From NCBI GenBank assembly GCA_017523995.1, contig JAFWUX010000115.1, forward strand, positions 1 to 44,926: a stretch of DNA of 44,926 bases, written 5' to 3'. The notes beneath the pieces are model-generated. The model worked only from the letters and a program-made list of their open reading frames with translations. It did no database searches and was not told where the DNA came from. The DNA is from Oscillospiraceae bacterium (GTDB lineage: Bacteria; Bacillota_A; Clostridia; Oscillospirales; Ruminococcaceae). Every line of letters begins with the position of its first letter. The first letter of the stretch is position 1. Positions 1-6,326 of this stretch are shown in pieces. A program made the translations under genes and the position numbers.

Positions 1-120
1 ACCGTCCGCAAACTGGTCGCGCAGGGACGTGTCCGCTACATCCGCACAGGTGAGGGCGAGCGCGGCAAAATCCTCATCAGCAAGCAATCCCTGCTTGACT
101 ATCTGGGAGGTGAGAAATAA
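1..120 (+). CDS. Excisionase-like DNA-binding protein, C-terminal fragment (5' end outside window)
   Basis: Frame 1 is open from the window edge and stops at the TAA at 118-120, giving 39 residues: a basic helix segment (VRKLVAQGRVRYIRTGEG), then GKILISKQSLLDYLGGEK. This is the usual end of the short MerR/excisionase-like winged-helix proteins (HTH_17 type) of integrative elements, where a recognition helix is followed by a wing and a final helix with a conserved SLxxYL pattern. Such proteins direct integrase toward excision and normally sit beside mobilization genes, as here. The N-terminal helix is outside the window, so the start and full length are unknown. Family is moderately sure. Confidence 0.6.
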   Translation, partial: TVRKLVAQGRVRYIRTGEGERGKILISKQSLLDYLGGEK

Positions 121-160
121 CAAAGCACCTGCCGCAGCAGATGCTTTATCCATAAACAAA

Positions 161-769
161 TTATTTAGTCCGTTTCTTTGTAATGACCGCAATCGCACAC
201 GGCATTCTGCCGTCAACGACATGGTACTCTACATTCGTATAGCCCATATCTGCAAAGAACTGCTTGTACGATTCAAAATCAAACTGCCGCTTGAAATCCG
301 CGCCGAGCAGCGTGATGAATTTGACCGCGGCTGTACCGGTTCCTTTCGACATATTGATGTATGTCGGAATGATGATCCTGCCGCCCGGCTTCACAACACG
401 CTCCAGTTCATGCAGCGCCTGTTCAGGATTCGGCAGCAGATGAATCACATTGCCGGCGACCACCTTATCAAAACGATTGTCCTTGCATTTGAGATGCGTG
501 ATGTCCGCCTTTCGGAAAACGACATTCTCAAATTTCCTGCATTTCTTTGCAGCCTGCCGCAGCATACCCGCAGCGAAATCGGTTGCGATCAGCCGCCTGC
601 ACTTCGGCGCGATGCTGACGCTGATTGCGCCGGTTCCGCAGGCACATTCCAGCACAGTGTCGTTCGGCTCGATGAATTCAGCCACCTTTTCGCCTGTACC
701 ACGATAGACCTTACCATTGTAAACCTGCTCAAATAGATCGTACAGCGGTGAGATTTTGTCCCAGAACAT
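161..769 (-). CDS. Class I SAM-dependent methyltransferase (UbiE/MenG-like)
   Basis: The 202-aa product has a Rossmann-type methyltransferase core. Motif I is VLECACGTGAISVSIA, followed by an acidic strand end (IATDFAAGML), a motif II-like FRKADITHLK, and the post-core LERVVKPGGRIIIPTY typical of ubiquinone/menaquinone-type and related enzymes. The start is the ATG at 769 because GAGGAG lies 8 bases upstream; an in-frame GTG three codons earlier overlaps that site and is unlikely. It is transcribed leftward from its own promoter, away from the mob genes. The substrate cannot be told from sequence. In this setting it is probably element cargo rather than a quinone-pathway gene. Confidence 0.85.
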   Translation of the reverse strand: MFWDKISPLYDLFEQVYNGKVYRGTGEKVAEFIEPNDTVLECACGTGAISVSIAPKCRRLIATDFAAGMLRQAAKKCRKFENVVFRKADITHLKCKDNRFDKVVAGNVIHLLPNPEQALHELERVVKPGGRIIIPTYINMSKGTGTAAVKFITLLGADFKRQFDFESYKQFFADMGYTNVEYHVVDGRMPCAIAVITKKRTK

Positions 770-808
770 GAAGTCCACTCCTCGTTATCATCAGATTTCT
801 ATATCAAA

Positions 809-837
809 ATTATAGCACGGGCGAAAGGAAAAGTCAA
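809..837 (-). promoter_or_regulatory. Promoter of the methyltransferase gene
   Basis: On the minus strand TTGACT (837-832) and TATAAT (814-809) are separated by 17 bases. The -10 sits in GTGCTATAAT, a string that also occurs in three other strong promoters in this window. Transcription would start about 30-35 bases before the ATG at 769. Confidence 0.75.
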
Positions 838-861
838 ACTGAAATCACTGCAAATATGCTT

Positions 862-989
862 GGGGTATGCGATTCAGAAGGAAAACGGGCAAATCCGGAG
901 TATCCGTATTCTTTTGATTTTGACGGAATAGCAAGCCATAGAAAGTATCGTATACTTTCGACAATTCCGGATTTTGCTGGCAATACCCC
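862..989. other. Probable origin of transfer (oriT) region of the first element
   Basis: The 300-bp gap upstream of mobC (about 778-1088) has no gene but carries three nested inverted repeats sharing one centre. From outside in: GGGGTAT (862-868) with ATACCCC (983-989); AAATCCGGA (891-899) with TCCGGATTT (966-974); GAAAGTAT (941-948) with ATACTTTC (952-959). Nested palindromes just upstream of a mobC-mobA pair are the expected form of an oriT, where MobC binds and the relaxase nicks one strand. The nick site cannot be placed by eye. The role is inferred from position and structure. Confidence 0.55.
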
Positions 990-1088
990 TGCAAAAATCC
1001 TGTTTTGGGAGCCCCAGCCCGAAACGAATATCTCCCAATAAACCAATCACAGCGCGATAACCGAGCACATGAAAAGGAGGTCATTGAA

Positions 1089-1427
1089 ATGAGAAAATAC
1101 AAGCAAGTAAAACGCAAAGAGGTCGTATTTGACCTGAACGAATGGGCAGAGGTTGAACGCCGTGCCGCCGCCGCAAATCTGAAAATTGGAACCTACATCA
1201 AGAAGATCGCCGTCAACGGAGAGCTGACCTATTACGATATGCAGAATGCAGCACCTCTCGTCAATGCGATGCGGACGATCAACAACAATGTCAACCAGAT
1301 TGCGCGCAAGGCAAATGAAACGCACAGCATTTATGCGGAGGACATCGAAATTTTGAAAGGAGGGCTCAGCGAGATATGCCGTATGTTAAATCAATTTCTG
1401 TCCGAGCTACCGTCCACAAAACGCTGA
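1089..1427 (+). CDS. mobC: MobC-type plasmid mobilization/relaxosome accessory protein
   Basis: The 112-aa basic protein follows the MobC pattern: a short beta strand (KEVVFDLNEWAEVERRAAAANL) and helix that form a ribbon-helix-helix-like DNA-binding unit, then the family's hallmark stretch around NAMRTINNNVNQIARKANE. MobC proteins bind oriT and help the relaxase open the DNA. The start at 1089 is set by AAAAGGAGG ending 8 bases before the ATG; an in-frame upstream ATG at 1005 has no such site. The gene lies right after the candidate oriT and overlaps the relaxase gene by 52 bases in another frame, suggesting translational coupling. Confidence 0.85.
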   Translation: MRKYKQVKRKEVVFDLNEWAEVERRAAAANLKIGTYIKKIAVNGELTYYDMQNAAPLVNAMRTINNNVNQIARKANETHSIYAEDIEILKGGLSEICRMLNQFLSELPSTKR

Positions 1428-2260
1428 AGTACATCCTGAATCCGGACAAGACCGAGGGGCTGCTCTACACATCCTCAATGAACTGCATGACCTCGGCGCG
1501 CGATGCATATCTGGAGATGAAATCGGTTTTTGAATCCTACTCGACGGAGCGATTCGACGCACCGCCGCCGAAAAAAGGCAAGGGCAGCGTAAAGGCAATT
1601 CACTATATCCAGTCGTTTGATCCGAAGGACAACATCTCGCCGGAACTTGCACACCGCATTGCCAAAGCATTTGCCCGCAAGACCTTCGGGGATGACAGTC
1701 AGGTCGTCATTGCCACGCATACAGACCGCGGACATATCCACAGCCATATCCTTGTCAACACCTACACGCTGACCGGCAGAAAGCTGAATGCCAATAAAAC
1801 GACTTTGGATCATGTCAAGGAATACTCGGACAGGGTGTGTCTCGCTTTTGACATCCAGCCGTATGATAAGAGCAAGGGAAAGGGAAAAACTGTCAGCCAT
1901 CATGAGTGGGAAAAACGCAGACAAGGCACTTCATGGAAACAGAAGCTGCGCGCAGAAATCGACAGCCTGATCGGTTCGGTCAAGAATCTGGACGAGCTGT
2001 TATACGAACTGGAACTAAATGGATACGGGGTGAAAAAGGGTAAATATATCTCACTCAAGGCGCCGGGACAGCAGCGGTTTATCCGCACAAAAACGCTGGG
2101 GGAGGAATACACAGCGGAGAACCTTTCTTCACGAATCCTCTGGGGTGACGTCGGCAGCGGTGCTGTGTTGACGGACGAACCGTCGCCCCTGCGTGAATGC
2201 TACGAGACATGCGCCGAAAACTGTCCGGAATTACATCACCTTTATCTCTACGGTATTTGA
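1376..2260 (+). CDS. mobA: MobP-type relaxase, C-terminally truncated
   Basis: The 294-aa product starts with the relaxase N-terminus (PYVKSISVRATVHKTLKYIL, with a candidate catalytic Tyr19) and has the metal-binding histidine cluster HTDRGHIHSHILVN at about residues 115-128, the three-histidine signature of the relaxase/mobilization nuclease family (PF03432-like). It would nick oriT and bind the 5' end of the transferred strand. A later segment (LDELLYELELNGYGVKKGKYISLKAPGQQRFIRTKTLG) recurs in the second relaxase of this window. Homologues normally continue well beyond 400 residues. Here the frame ends about 20 residues after LTDEPSPL, exactly where integrase sequence begins in another frame, so a deletion has removed the C-terminal half. 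Confidence 0.85.
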   Translation: MPYVKSISVRATVHKTLKYILNPDKTEGLLYTSSMNCMTSARDAYLEMKSVFESYSTERFDAPPPKKGKGSVKAIHYIQSFDPKDNISPELAHRIAKAFARKTFGDDSQVVIATHTDRGHIHSHILVNTYTLTGRKLNANKTTLDHVKEYSDRVCLAFDIQPYDKSKGKGKTVSHHEWEKRRQGTSWKQKLRAEIDSLIGSVKNLDELLYELELNGYGVKKGKYISLKAPGQQRFIRTKTLGEEYTAENLSSRILWGDVGSGAVLTDEPSPLRECYETCAENCPELHHLYLYGI

Positions 2261-2990
2261 CTATGCCGTGCGGATGCAGATGCTGTCGGATAATCCGTGC
2301 AGAAATGTGGTGATCCCGTCGCTCCGGTCGAAAAAGCGGGATATTTACTCGTTGAAAGAAGTGCAGCAGATGCTGGAACTGTTTGAGCAGGAAACCGAAG
2401 CCAATTACAAGTATACGATCTTCTTCACGCTGGCGGCGTTCACGGGACTGCGCCGCGGTGAACTGCTCGGTCTGGAATGGAAGGACATCGACTGGAAGCA
2501 CAATATGCTCAGTGTGGTGCGGACTTCCGAGTACACAAAGGAAAAGGGCATCTATACAGATACCCCGAAGACAGAAAGCAGTCAGCGTGTGCTGAAGCTG
2601 CCAGATGAGCTGATGCAGAAGCTGAAAGCGTTTCAGGAATGGCAGAATGGCTGCAAACGTGAACTCGGCAGCAAGTGGATCGAATGTGACCGGCTGTTCA
2701 CGAAGACAGACGGCTCCCCGATGGGGATGCGGCAGCCCTACAAGTTCTTCGAGCGGTTCTGCAAGAAAACGGGTATGCGCTTTGTGAACATACATTCTTT
2801 CCGGCACTTTAATGCGTCCATTTTAATCAGCAACGGCGTCGATGTCAAGACGGTACAGGGCTGTTTAGGTCACAGCAGCGCGACAACGACTTTGAACATC
2901 TATGCCCATTCCTTCCAGGCAGCACAGGTCAGAGCGATGGACAGCGTGGCAGACTGCATCCTGAAACGCGGCACCAAAAGCAGCGCCTGA
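2193..2990 (+). CDS. Tyrosine recombinase/integrase, N-terminally truncated remnant
   Basis: This frame encodes the end of the core-binding domain (KTVRNYITFISTVFDYAVR) and a whole catalytic domain. The Arg of TGLRRGELLGL, the HSFRH box (His, Arg), the His of GHSSATTT and the Tyr of LNIYAH are all present, so the R-H-R-H-Y set looks complete. About 100 N-terminal residues (arm-binding domain and most of the SAM-like domain) are missing compared with phage/ICE integrases of about 370-400 residues. Homology starts near 2205, where the frame emerges from the relaxase gene, and the ATG at 2193 has no good ribosome binding site. It lies 105 bases from the left att copy, so it probably once served an element at the same tRNA. 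Likely non-functional. Confidence 0.8.
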   Translation: MNATRHAPKTVRNYITFISTVFDYAVRMQMLSDNPCRNVVIPSLRSKKRDIYSLKEVQQMLELFEQETEANYKYTIFFTLAAFTGLRRGELLGLEWKDIDWKHNMLSVVRTSEYTKEKGIYTDTPKTESSQRVLKLPDELMQKLKAFQEWQNGCKRELGSKWIECDRLFTKTDGSPMGMRQPYKFFERFCKKTGMRFVNIHSFRHFNASILISNGVDVKTVQGCLGHSSATTTLNIYAHSFQAAQVRAMDSVADCILKRGTKSSA

Positions 2991-3054
2991 AATGCGAATT
3001 TTCAGAATAATGGACAAATAAAGGACAAAACACCGATTTCTATAAAAAGCAAAA

Positions 3055-3086
3055 TCCGGAAACCGCGTATCTACGCGATTTCCGGA
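3055..3086 (-). terminator. Hairpin terminator beside the left att site
   Basis: A stem of 15 pairs with one mismatch (TCCGGAAACCGCGTA / TACGCGATTTCCGGA) has a 2-base loop. Read on the minus strand it is followed by TTTTGCTTTTTAT, so it can end leftward transcripts that cross the att copy at 3096-3121; it may originally have been the tRNA-Trp terminator. On the plus strand the tract after the stem is poor. Confidence 0.65.
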
Positions 3087-3095
3087 CCTAAAAAT

Positions 3096-3121
3096 ATGGC
3101 AGGGGCAGAAGGAATCGAACC
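3096..3121 (-). repeat. Left attachment site: 26-bp copy of the tRNA-Trp 3' end
   Basis: Bases 3096-3121 are identical to 22281-22306, which cover the encoded CCA, acceptor 3' strand and half of the T arm of tRNA-Trp plus one flanking base. Outside these 26 bases the two places differ. A perfect direct repeat of a tRNA 3' end with an integrase gene next to it is the classic mark of site-specific integration into that tRNA. The rest of a tRNA is absent here, so this copy is not a gene. Confidence 0.9.
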
Positions 3122-3165
3122 ATCCGCCCAAATGTATGCCTTTGTTCACTTCGTATACTAACCCT

Positions 3166-3194
3166 ATTATAGCACGAATCGAATGATTTGTCAA
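3166..3194 (-). promoter_or_regulatory. Leftward promoter at the left end of the integrated element
   Basis: Minus-strand TTGACA (3194-3189) and TATAAT (3171-3166) have 17-base spacing, a full consensus promoter. It fires leftward through the att copy toward the hairpin at 3086-3055, so in the integrated state it makes at most an RNA of about 120 bases and no gene follows. In the excised circle it would read into the element's right end. Confidence 0.7.
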
Positions 3195-3230
3195 GCCCCA
3201 TATCCAGTCATATGACTGGATATGGGGCTT
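3193..3230. repeat. 38-bp perfect palindrome between divergent promoters
   Basis: Arms of 18 bases (starting AAGCCCCATATCCAG) flank a central TA, and the whole 38 bases are self-complementary. It lies exactly between the -35 boxes of the leftward promoter (3194-3189) and the integrase promoter (3235-3240). Followed by TTTTTATT on the plus strand, it could stop read-through from the left; its position also suits an operator or an integrase/excisionase binding site. Confidence 0.7.
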
Positions 3231-3234
3231 TTTA

Positions 3235-3263
3235 TTGCTTTTATGGCAACATTGTGGTATAAT
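3235..3263 (+). promoter_or_regulatory. Integrase promoter
   Basis: TTGCTT (3235-3240) and TATAAT (3258-3263) are 17 bases apart, and transcription would begin near 3270, about 30 bases before the integrase ATG. The -35 box begins 5 bases after the 38-bp palindrome. Confidence 0.65.
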
Positions 3264-3302
3264 AATCATATTATTTCGACGCACAGGAGGGAATGTATCG
3301 CA

Positions 3303-4334
3303 ATGACTAATAGCAATTCTGACAAGCAGACTTCAAAATCATCTGTCCTCGAACGAATGAAGCAGCAGCAGCCTGTCTCCCCTAGCGGATTGTCAAAAGA
3401 CATTACGCTGGGCGATTTTGCAGACTACTGGCTGCGGCATATAAAAATTAATGTTAAAGAATCCACTCGCTATTCCTATCAAAGCGCAATCTCAAATCAC
3501 ATCTGCCGAGTTTTTGAGTCGTTGAAGATTTCTGAGATTACATCAGAAGATGTGCAGTTGTTCATCTGGAGTTTGACAGATGGCATGGATCTCGACGATC
3601 CGTTAAGTCCTAAGTCCATTAGAAACATTCACGGTGTCTTACACCAACTGATGCAAGATGCATATGACATGAAAATTATCGACGAGAATCCGGCAAAGCA
3701 CACAAAACTCCCCAAAAAACAGACTGTGGAGCTTGTCCCCATGAATACTAATCAGGTTCATGCTTTTCTAGCAGCGATTATTGGTCATCCGCTGGAAGTT
3801 TTCTTCAAGCTGGCGTTGTTCACTGGAATGAGGAAGGCTGAATTGCTCGGACTGACATGGGACTGCTTTCACTTTGAAGAAGGGTATATCCGAGTTTACC
3901 GTCAGCTTTCATACGAAAGGAAGAAGCGAGTTTACTTCTTTTCTTCCGTGAAGAACGGAAAACCGAGAACGATCTATCCCGCGCCGGATGTTATGGAAAT
4001 GATGAAGCAGCTCTACGAAAAAGAGCCGAATAGCAAGTATGTTTTTCAAGGGCTGACAGGTGGAGATCATCTGTCTTTATCGCAAGTACGCAAGCCTTTT
4101 GAAGCTCTGATGCTGAATCTTGGCATGGAAGAATTTCGATTTCATGATCTGCGGCACACATTTGCTGTGCTTTGTATCAAAGCCGGTGTTGATCTGAAAA
4201 CGCTGTCTGAAACAATGGGACATTATTCTGTTGCTTTCACGCTGGATACATATGCTTTCGCCCTGACTGATATGAAAGAGGAAAGTGCAAAGAGGATGCA
4301 AAACTATCTCGAAGCGCAAAATATTAGAATTTGA
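3303..4334 (+). CDS. int: Site-specific tyrosine integrase of the tRNA-Trp element
   Basis: The 343-aa product has a SAM-like core-binding domain from about residue 35 (ITLGDFADYWLRHIKINVKESTRYSYQSAISNHI) and a catalytic domain holding all expected residues: Arg in TGMRKAELLGL, HDLRH, the His of GHYSVAFTLD and the nucleophile Tyr in DTYAF. It cuts and joins the 26-bp att cores. The start at 3303 follows AGGAGG at 3285-3290 with a rather long 12-base gap; an earlier in-frame ATG at 3222 lies inside the palindrome, upstream of the promoter. The gene is 181 bases from the left att, the normal place for the integrase, and is complete. Confidence 0.92.
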   Translation: MTNSNSDKQTSKSSVLERMKQQQPVSPSGLSKDITLGDFADYWLRHIKINVKESTRYSYQSAISNHICRVFESLKISEITSEDVQLFIWSLTDGMDLDDPLSPKSIRNIHGVLHQLMQDAYDMKIIDENPAKHTKLPKKQTVELVPMNTNQVHAFLAAIIGHPLEVFFKLALFTGMRKAELLGLTWDCFHFEEGYIRVYRQLSYERKKRVYFFSSVKNGKPRTIYPAPDVMEMMKQLYEKEPNSKYVFQGLTGGDHLSLSQVRKPFEALMLNLGMEEFRFHDLRHTFAVLCIKAGVDLKTLSETMGHYSVAFTLDTYAFALTDMKEESAKRMQNYLEAQNIRI

Positions 4335-4349
4335 AAGTGAGGGATTACT

Positions 4350-4646
4350 ATGTTAAGAGACAAGGGCGATGAGAGATCTGTTGCCAAATTTGTGAGTGAT
4401 GCGTGTTATGAACGCGACTGGCAACTGAAATTCTATGTGACAACCAGCGAAGCAGTCAGGGATGATCCGGACGCAGAGCCGGACGAGAGATTTACCTTTG
4501 AGGGCTTCGCAGAGTTTTTTGAGGAAGATATGCGCAGCCGCGATGCCGAGATTGCTGCGGTACTGGACGAACGAATCATGGACATTGCCGATGATATTCG
4601 CGTTGACTATGATGCAAAGATTTTGGAGATCGACATTTTCTACTAA
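4350..4646 (+). CDS. Small acidic protein of unknown function
   Basis: The 98-aa product is strongly acidic in its second half (DDPDAEPDERF, EEDMRSRDAEIAAVLDERIMDIADDIRVDYD) and has no membrane segment, signal peptide or motif that I recognise. The ATG at 4350 has only a weak GTGAGGG-type site upstream. It starts 15 bases after the integrase stop and heads the plus-strand run toward parA, so it probably belongs with the maintenance genes. Coding is likely from the long open frame and its tight packing between genes; function is unknown. Confidence 0.65.
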   Translation: MLRDKGDERSVAKFVSDACYERDWQLKFYVTTSEAVRDDPDAEPDERFTFEGFAEFFEEDMRSRDAEIAAVLDERIMDIADDIRVDYDAKILEIDIFY

Positions 4647-4669
4647 TATATATAGTATAGGAGGTTCAC

Positions 4670-5104
4670 ATGGAAAGTCTGATGAATACAGAAGATTTTT
4701 TCTTTTCAGCAGAGGAAGATGCGCTTGCCGAGAAGATTGCGGCATTCTTCCCTAAAACCAGCCCGACGGCAGATGCAGCATACATGGCGAATGTTGCAAT
4801 CGGTAATGTCAAGCCGGAGCGCCTGAACGATGCTGTCGGTCAGACTTTCCGGCTTTGCGGCTATCACGCCAAAAAGCGGCGTTTTCAGGACGGCAAGGAT
4901 GGAAAGATCAGTACATTGTTCTGCCGCGATGCTGACGATAAGCTGAAAGCACTGTCAACCACATCCGAAAAGGTCTATGAAGCCCTTTCGATTATCTCCA
5001 TGATCTATCGTGAAAACATCGGCAGCGGAATTCCGGTCAGAATCCGGAGCTATCAAACCAGTAATCAGGGAACCGGCTTCACGCTGGAAGTCCTGAACGA
5101 GTAA
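4670..5104 (+). CDS. Conserved-looking protein of unknown function upstream of parA
   Basis: The 144-aa product begins after a good AGGAGG about 7 bases before the ATG. It is soluble, with helices rich in Ala, Glu and Lys (SAEEDALAEKIAAFFPKTSPTADAAYMANVAIGNVKPERLNDAVGQTFRLCGY) and a C-terminal strand-rich part (GIPVRIRSYQTSNQGTGFTLEVL). No family is recognised. It ends 11 bases before parA and is surely cotranscribed with it, so a part in element maintenance or control of the partition operon is a reasonable guess from context only. Confidence 0.75.
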   Translation: MESLMNTEDFFFSAEEDALAEKIAAFFPKTSPTADAAYMANVAIGNVKPERLNDAVGQTFRLCGYHAKKRRFQDGKDGKISTLFCRDADDKLKALSTTSEKVYEALSIISMIYRENIGSGIPVRIRSYQTSNQGTGFTLEVLNE

Positions 5105-5115
5105 AGGAGCGCAAA

Positions 5116-5784
5116 ATGACAAAGAGAATCGCCTTATACAACAACAAAGGCGGTGTGGCAAAGACCACATCCATTATCAATCTGGCGTACAGTATCCAGA
5201 AAACCGGAAAAAAGATACTGGTCGTTGACTGCGATACGCAGGAAAACTGCTTCTCATTCTTTATGACGGCGCAGAATGCGGACAGCATTCTGCCGACCGA
5301 CTATGAGAATGTCAGTCATACCACATGGACACGATATATTGATATTGCAGACACAGACACGGCTGCATTCGACTATATCTTGTTTGATCTTCCTCCGGCT
5401 ATGACCGATGAAGTCCGGCAGATTATCCGGCATTGCGGTACTGTATATGTGCCGACGATGCTCGGTGAGTTTGAGATTCAAGGATTAGAAAAAGTAACCG
5501 TCGAGATTGCAAGGCAGAATGCCAGACTCGGCGGTATTTTTATAACCATGTATCAGAAACAGAATGATGCAGAGTTGCTGCAAGAGTTCAGAAACGCCTT
5601 GCAGACACGGCTGATGCAGACAGTCATCCCCTACTCGCGTACAGTCCGCGAAAGTCAGAAAGCCGGATTGCCGATTGAAGCATACTTTACTGAAAAAAAG
5701 GTGCCGAAAAACGGAAATAGCTGGAAGATTGTCAATGCCTATGAACAGTTGGCTACGGAGATTATGAAAGGAATCACAGTATGA
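5116..5784 (+). CDS. parA: ParA-family partition ATPase
   Basis: The 222-aa product opens with the deviant Walker A motif YNNKGGVAKTTSIINLAYSI, then Walker A' (ILVVDCDTQEN) and Walker B-like FDYILFDLPPAM. This order marks the ParA/Soj/MinD family; the size fits the small ParAs that lack an N-terminal HTH. ParA moves ParB-bound DNA and helps segregate low-copy DNA, and integrative elements use it to keep the excised circle. It is preceded by AAAGGAG and its TGA overlaps the ATG of the next gene (ATGA at 5781), giving translational coupling. Because ParA has no DNA-binding domain, the HTH protein that follows may autoregulate the operon. Confidence 0.92.
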   Translation: MTKRIALYNNKGGVAKTTSIINLAYSIQKTGKKILVVDCDTQENCFSFFMTAQNADSILPTDYENVSHTTWTRYIDIADTDTAAFDYILFDLPPAMTDEVRQIIRHCGTVYVPTMLGEFEIQGLEKVTVEIARQNARLGGIFITMYQKQNDAELLQEFRNALQTRLMQTVIPYSRTVRESQKAGLPIEAYFTEKKVPKNGNSWKIVNAYEQLATEIMKGITV

Positions 5785-6326
5785 GTAAAGTCGAACAGTA
5801 TTCGGAAATGCTAAAAGAATTGCTTTTTCTCTTTCAGTCAGGACAGGACGAATGCATTGACAAATTGATGCAAAGCTGGAATGAATTGGATGTGATGCAG
5901 AGCGTAATAACAACCGGCACGAAGATTCGTGATATTCGGCAGTTCAGAGATAAAACGAGATTGGGAATCGCAGTCAAATGTGATGTGACCAGATCAGCTC
6001 TCGGTCACTATGAACGCGGAACGCGCTTTCCTGATGAAGCAACGCTTGCTAAAATTGCTGATCAACTGGATGTTCCTCCGGCAACTTTGCAGGAACGGCA
6101 TCTTTCCAGTCTGGATGATTGCATTCATGCTTTATTCGAGATTGAGGATACAGGTGCATTTCATTCGCATCTGTTCCAAGATGTGCTTGCTCTCTGGAAA
6201 GTTAAGCGGGAACAGCTTGCTGCCGGTGAACTGACACAGGAAGAATACCAGAAATGGAAATGGGAGCTGAGAATCACTCAAGAATCGGAAAGGAGAAAAA
6301 ACGATCATGAAAACAATGCTGAGTAA
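5781..6326 (+). CDS. XRE-type HTH regulator between parA and parB
   Basis: The 181-aa product has a helix-turn-helix at about residues 46-100 (TKIRDIRQFRDKTRLGIAVK, then TRSALGHYERGTRFPDEATLAKIADQLDV). A C-terminal module follows: LQERHLSSLDDCIHALFEIE, then WKVKREQLAAGELTQEEYQKW. The same HTH plus C-terminal module occurs at the end of the 360-aa regulator at 12098-13180, so the two are paralogous in this part. The gene overlaps parA by 4 bases and parB by 20. I infer it is the transcriptional regulator of the partition operon; the C-terminal module is not one I can name. Confidence 0.8.
   Translation: MSKVEQYSEMLKELLFLFQSGQDECIDKLMQSWNELDVMQSVITTGTKIRDIRQFRDKTRLGIAVKCDVTRSALGHYERGTRFPDEATLAKIADQLDVPPATLQERHLSSLDDCIHALFEIEDTGAFHSHLFQDVLALWKVKREQLAAGELTQEEYQKWKWELRITQESERRKNDHENNAE

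Noticed and set aside
3096..3165. A possible second tRNA-Trp gene, since AGGGTTA lies about 65 bases from the att copy on the minus strand
   Set aside because: Only the 26 bases of the 3' end match; there is no D arm or anticodon arm, and the predicted transcript start lies after the AGGGTTA.
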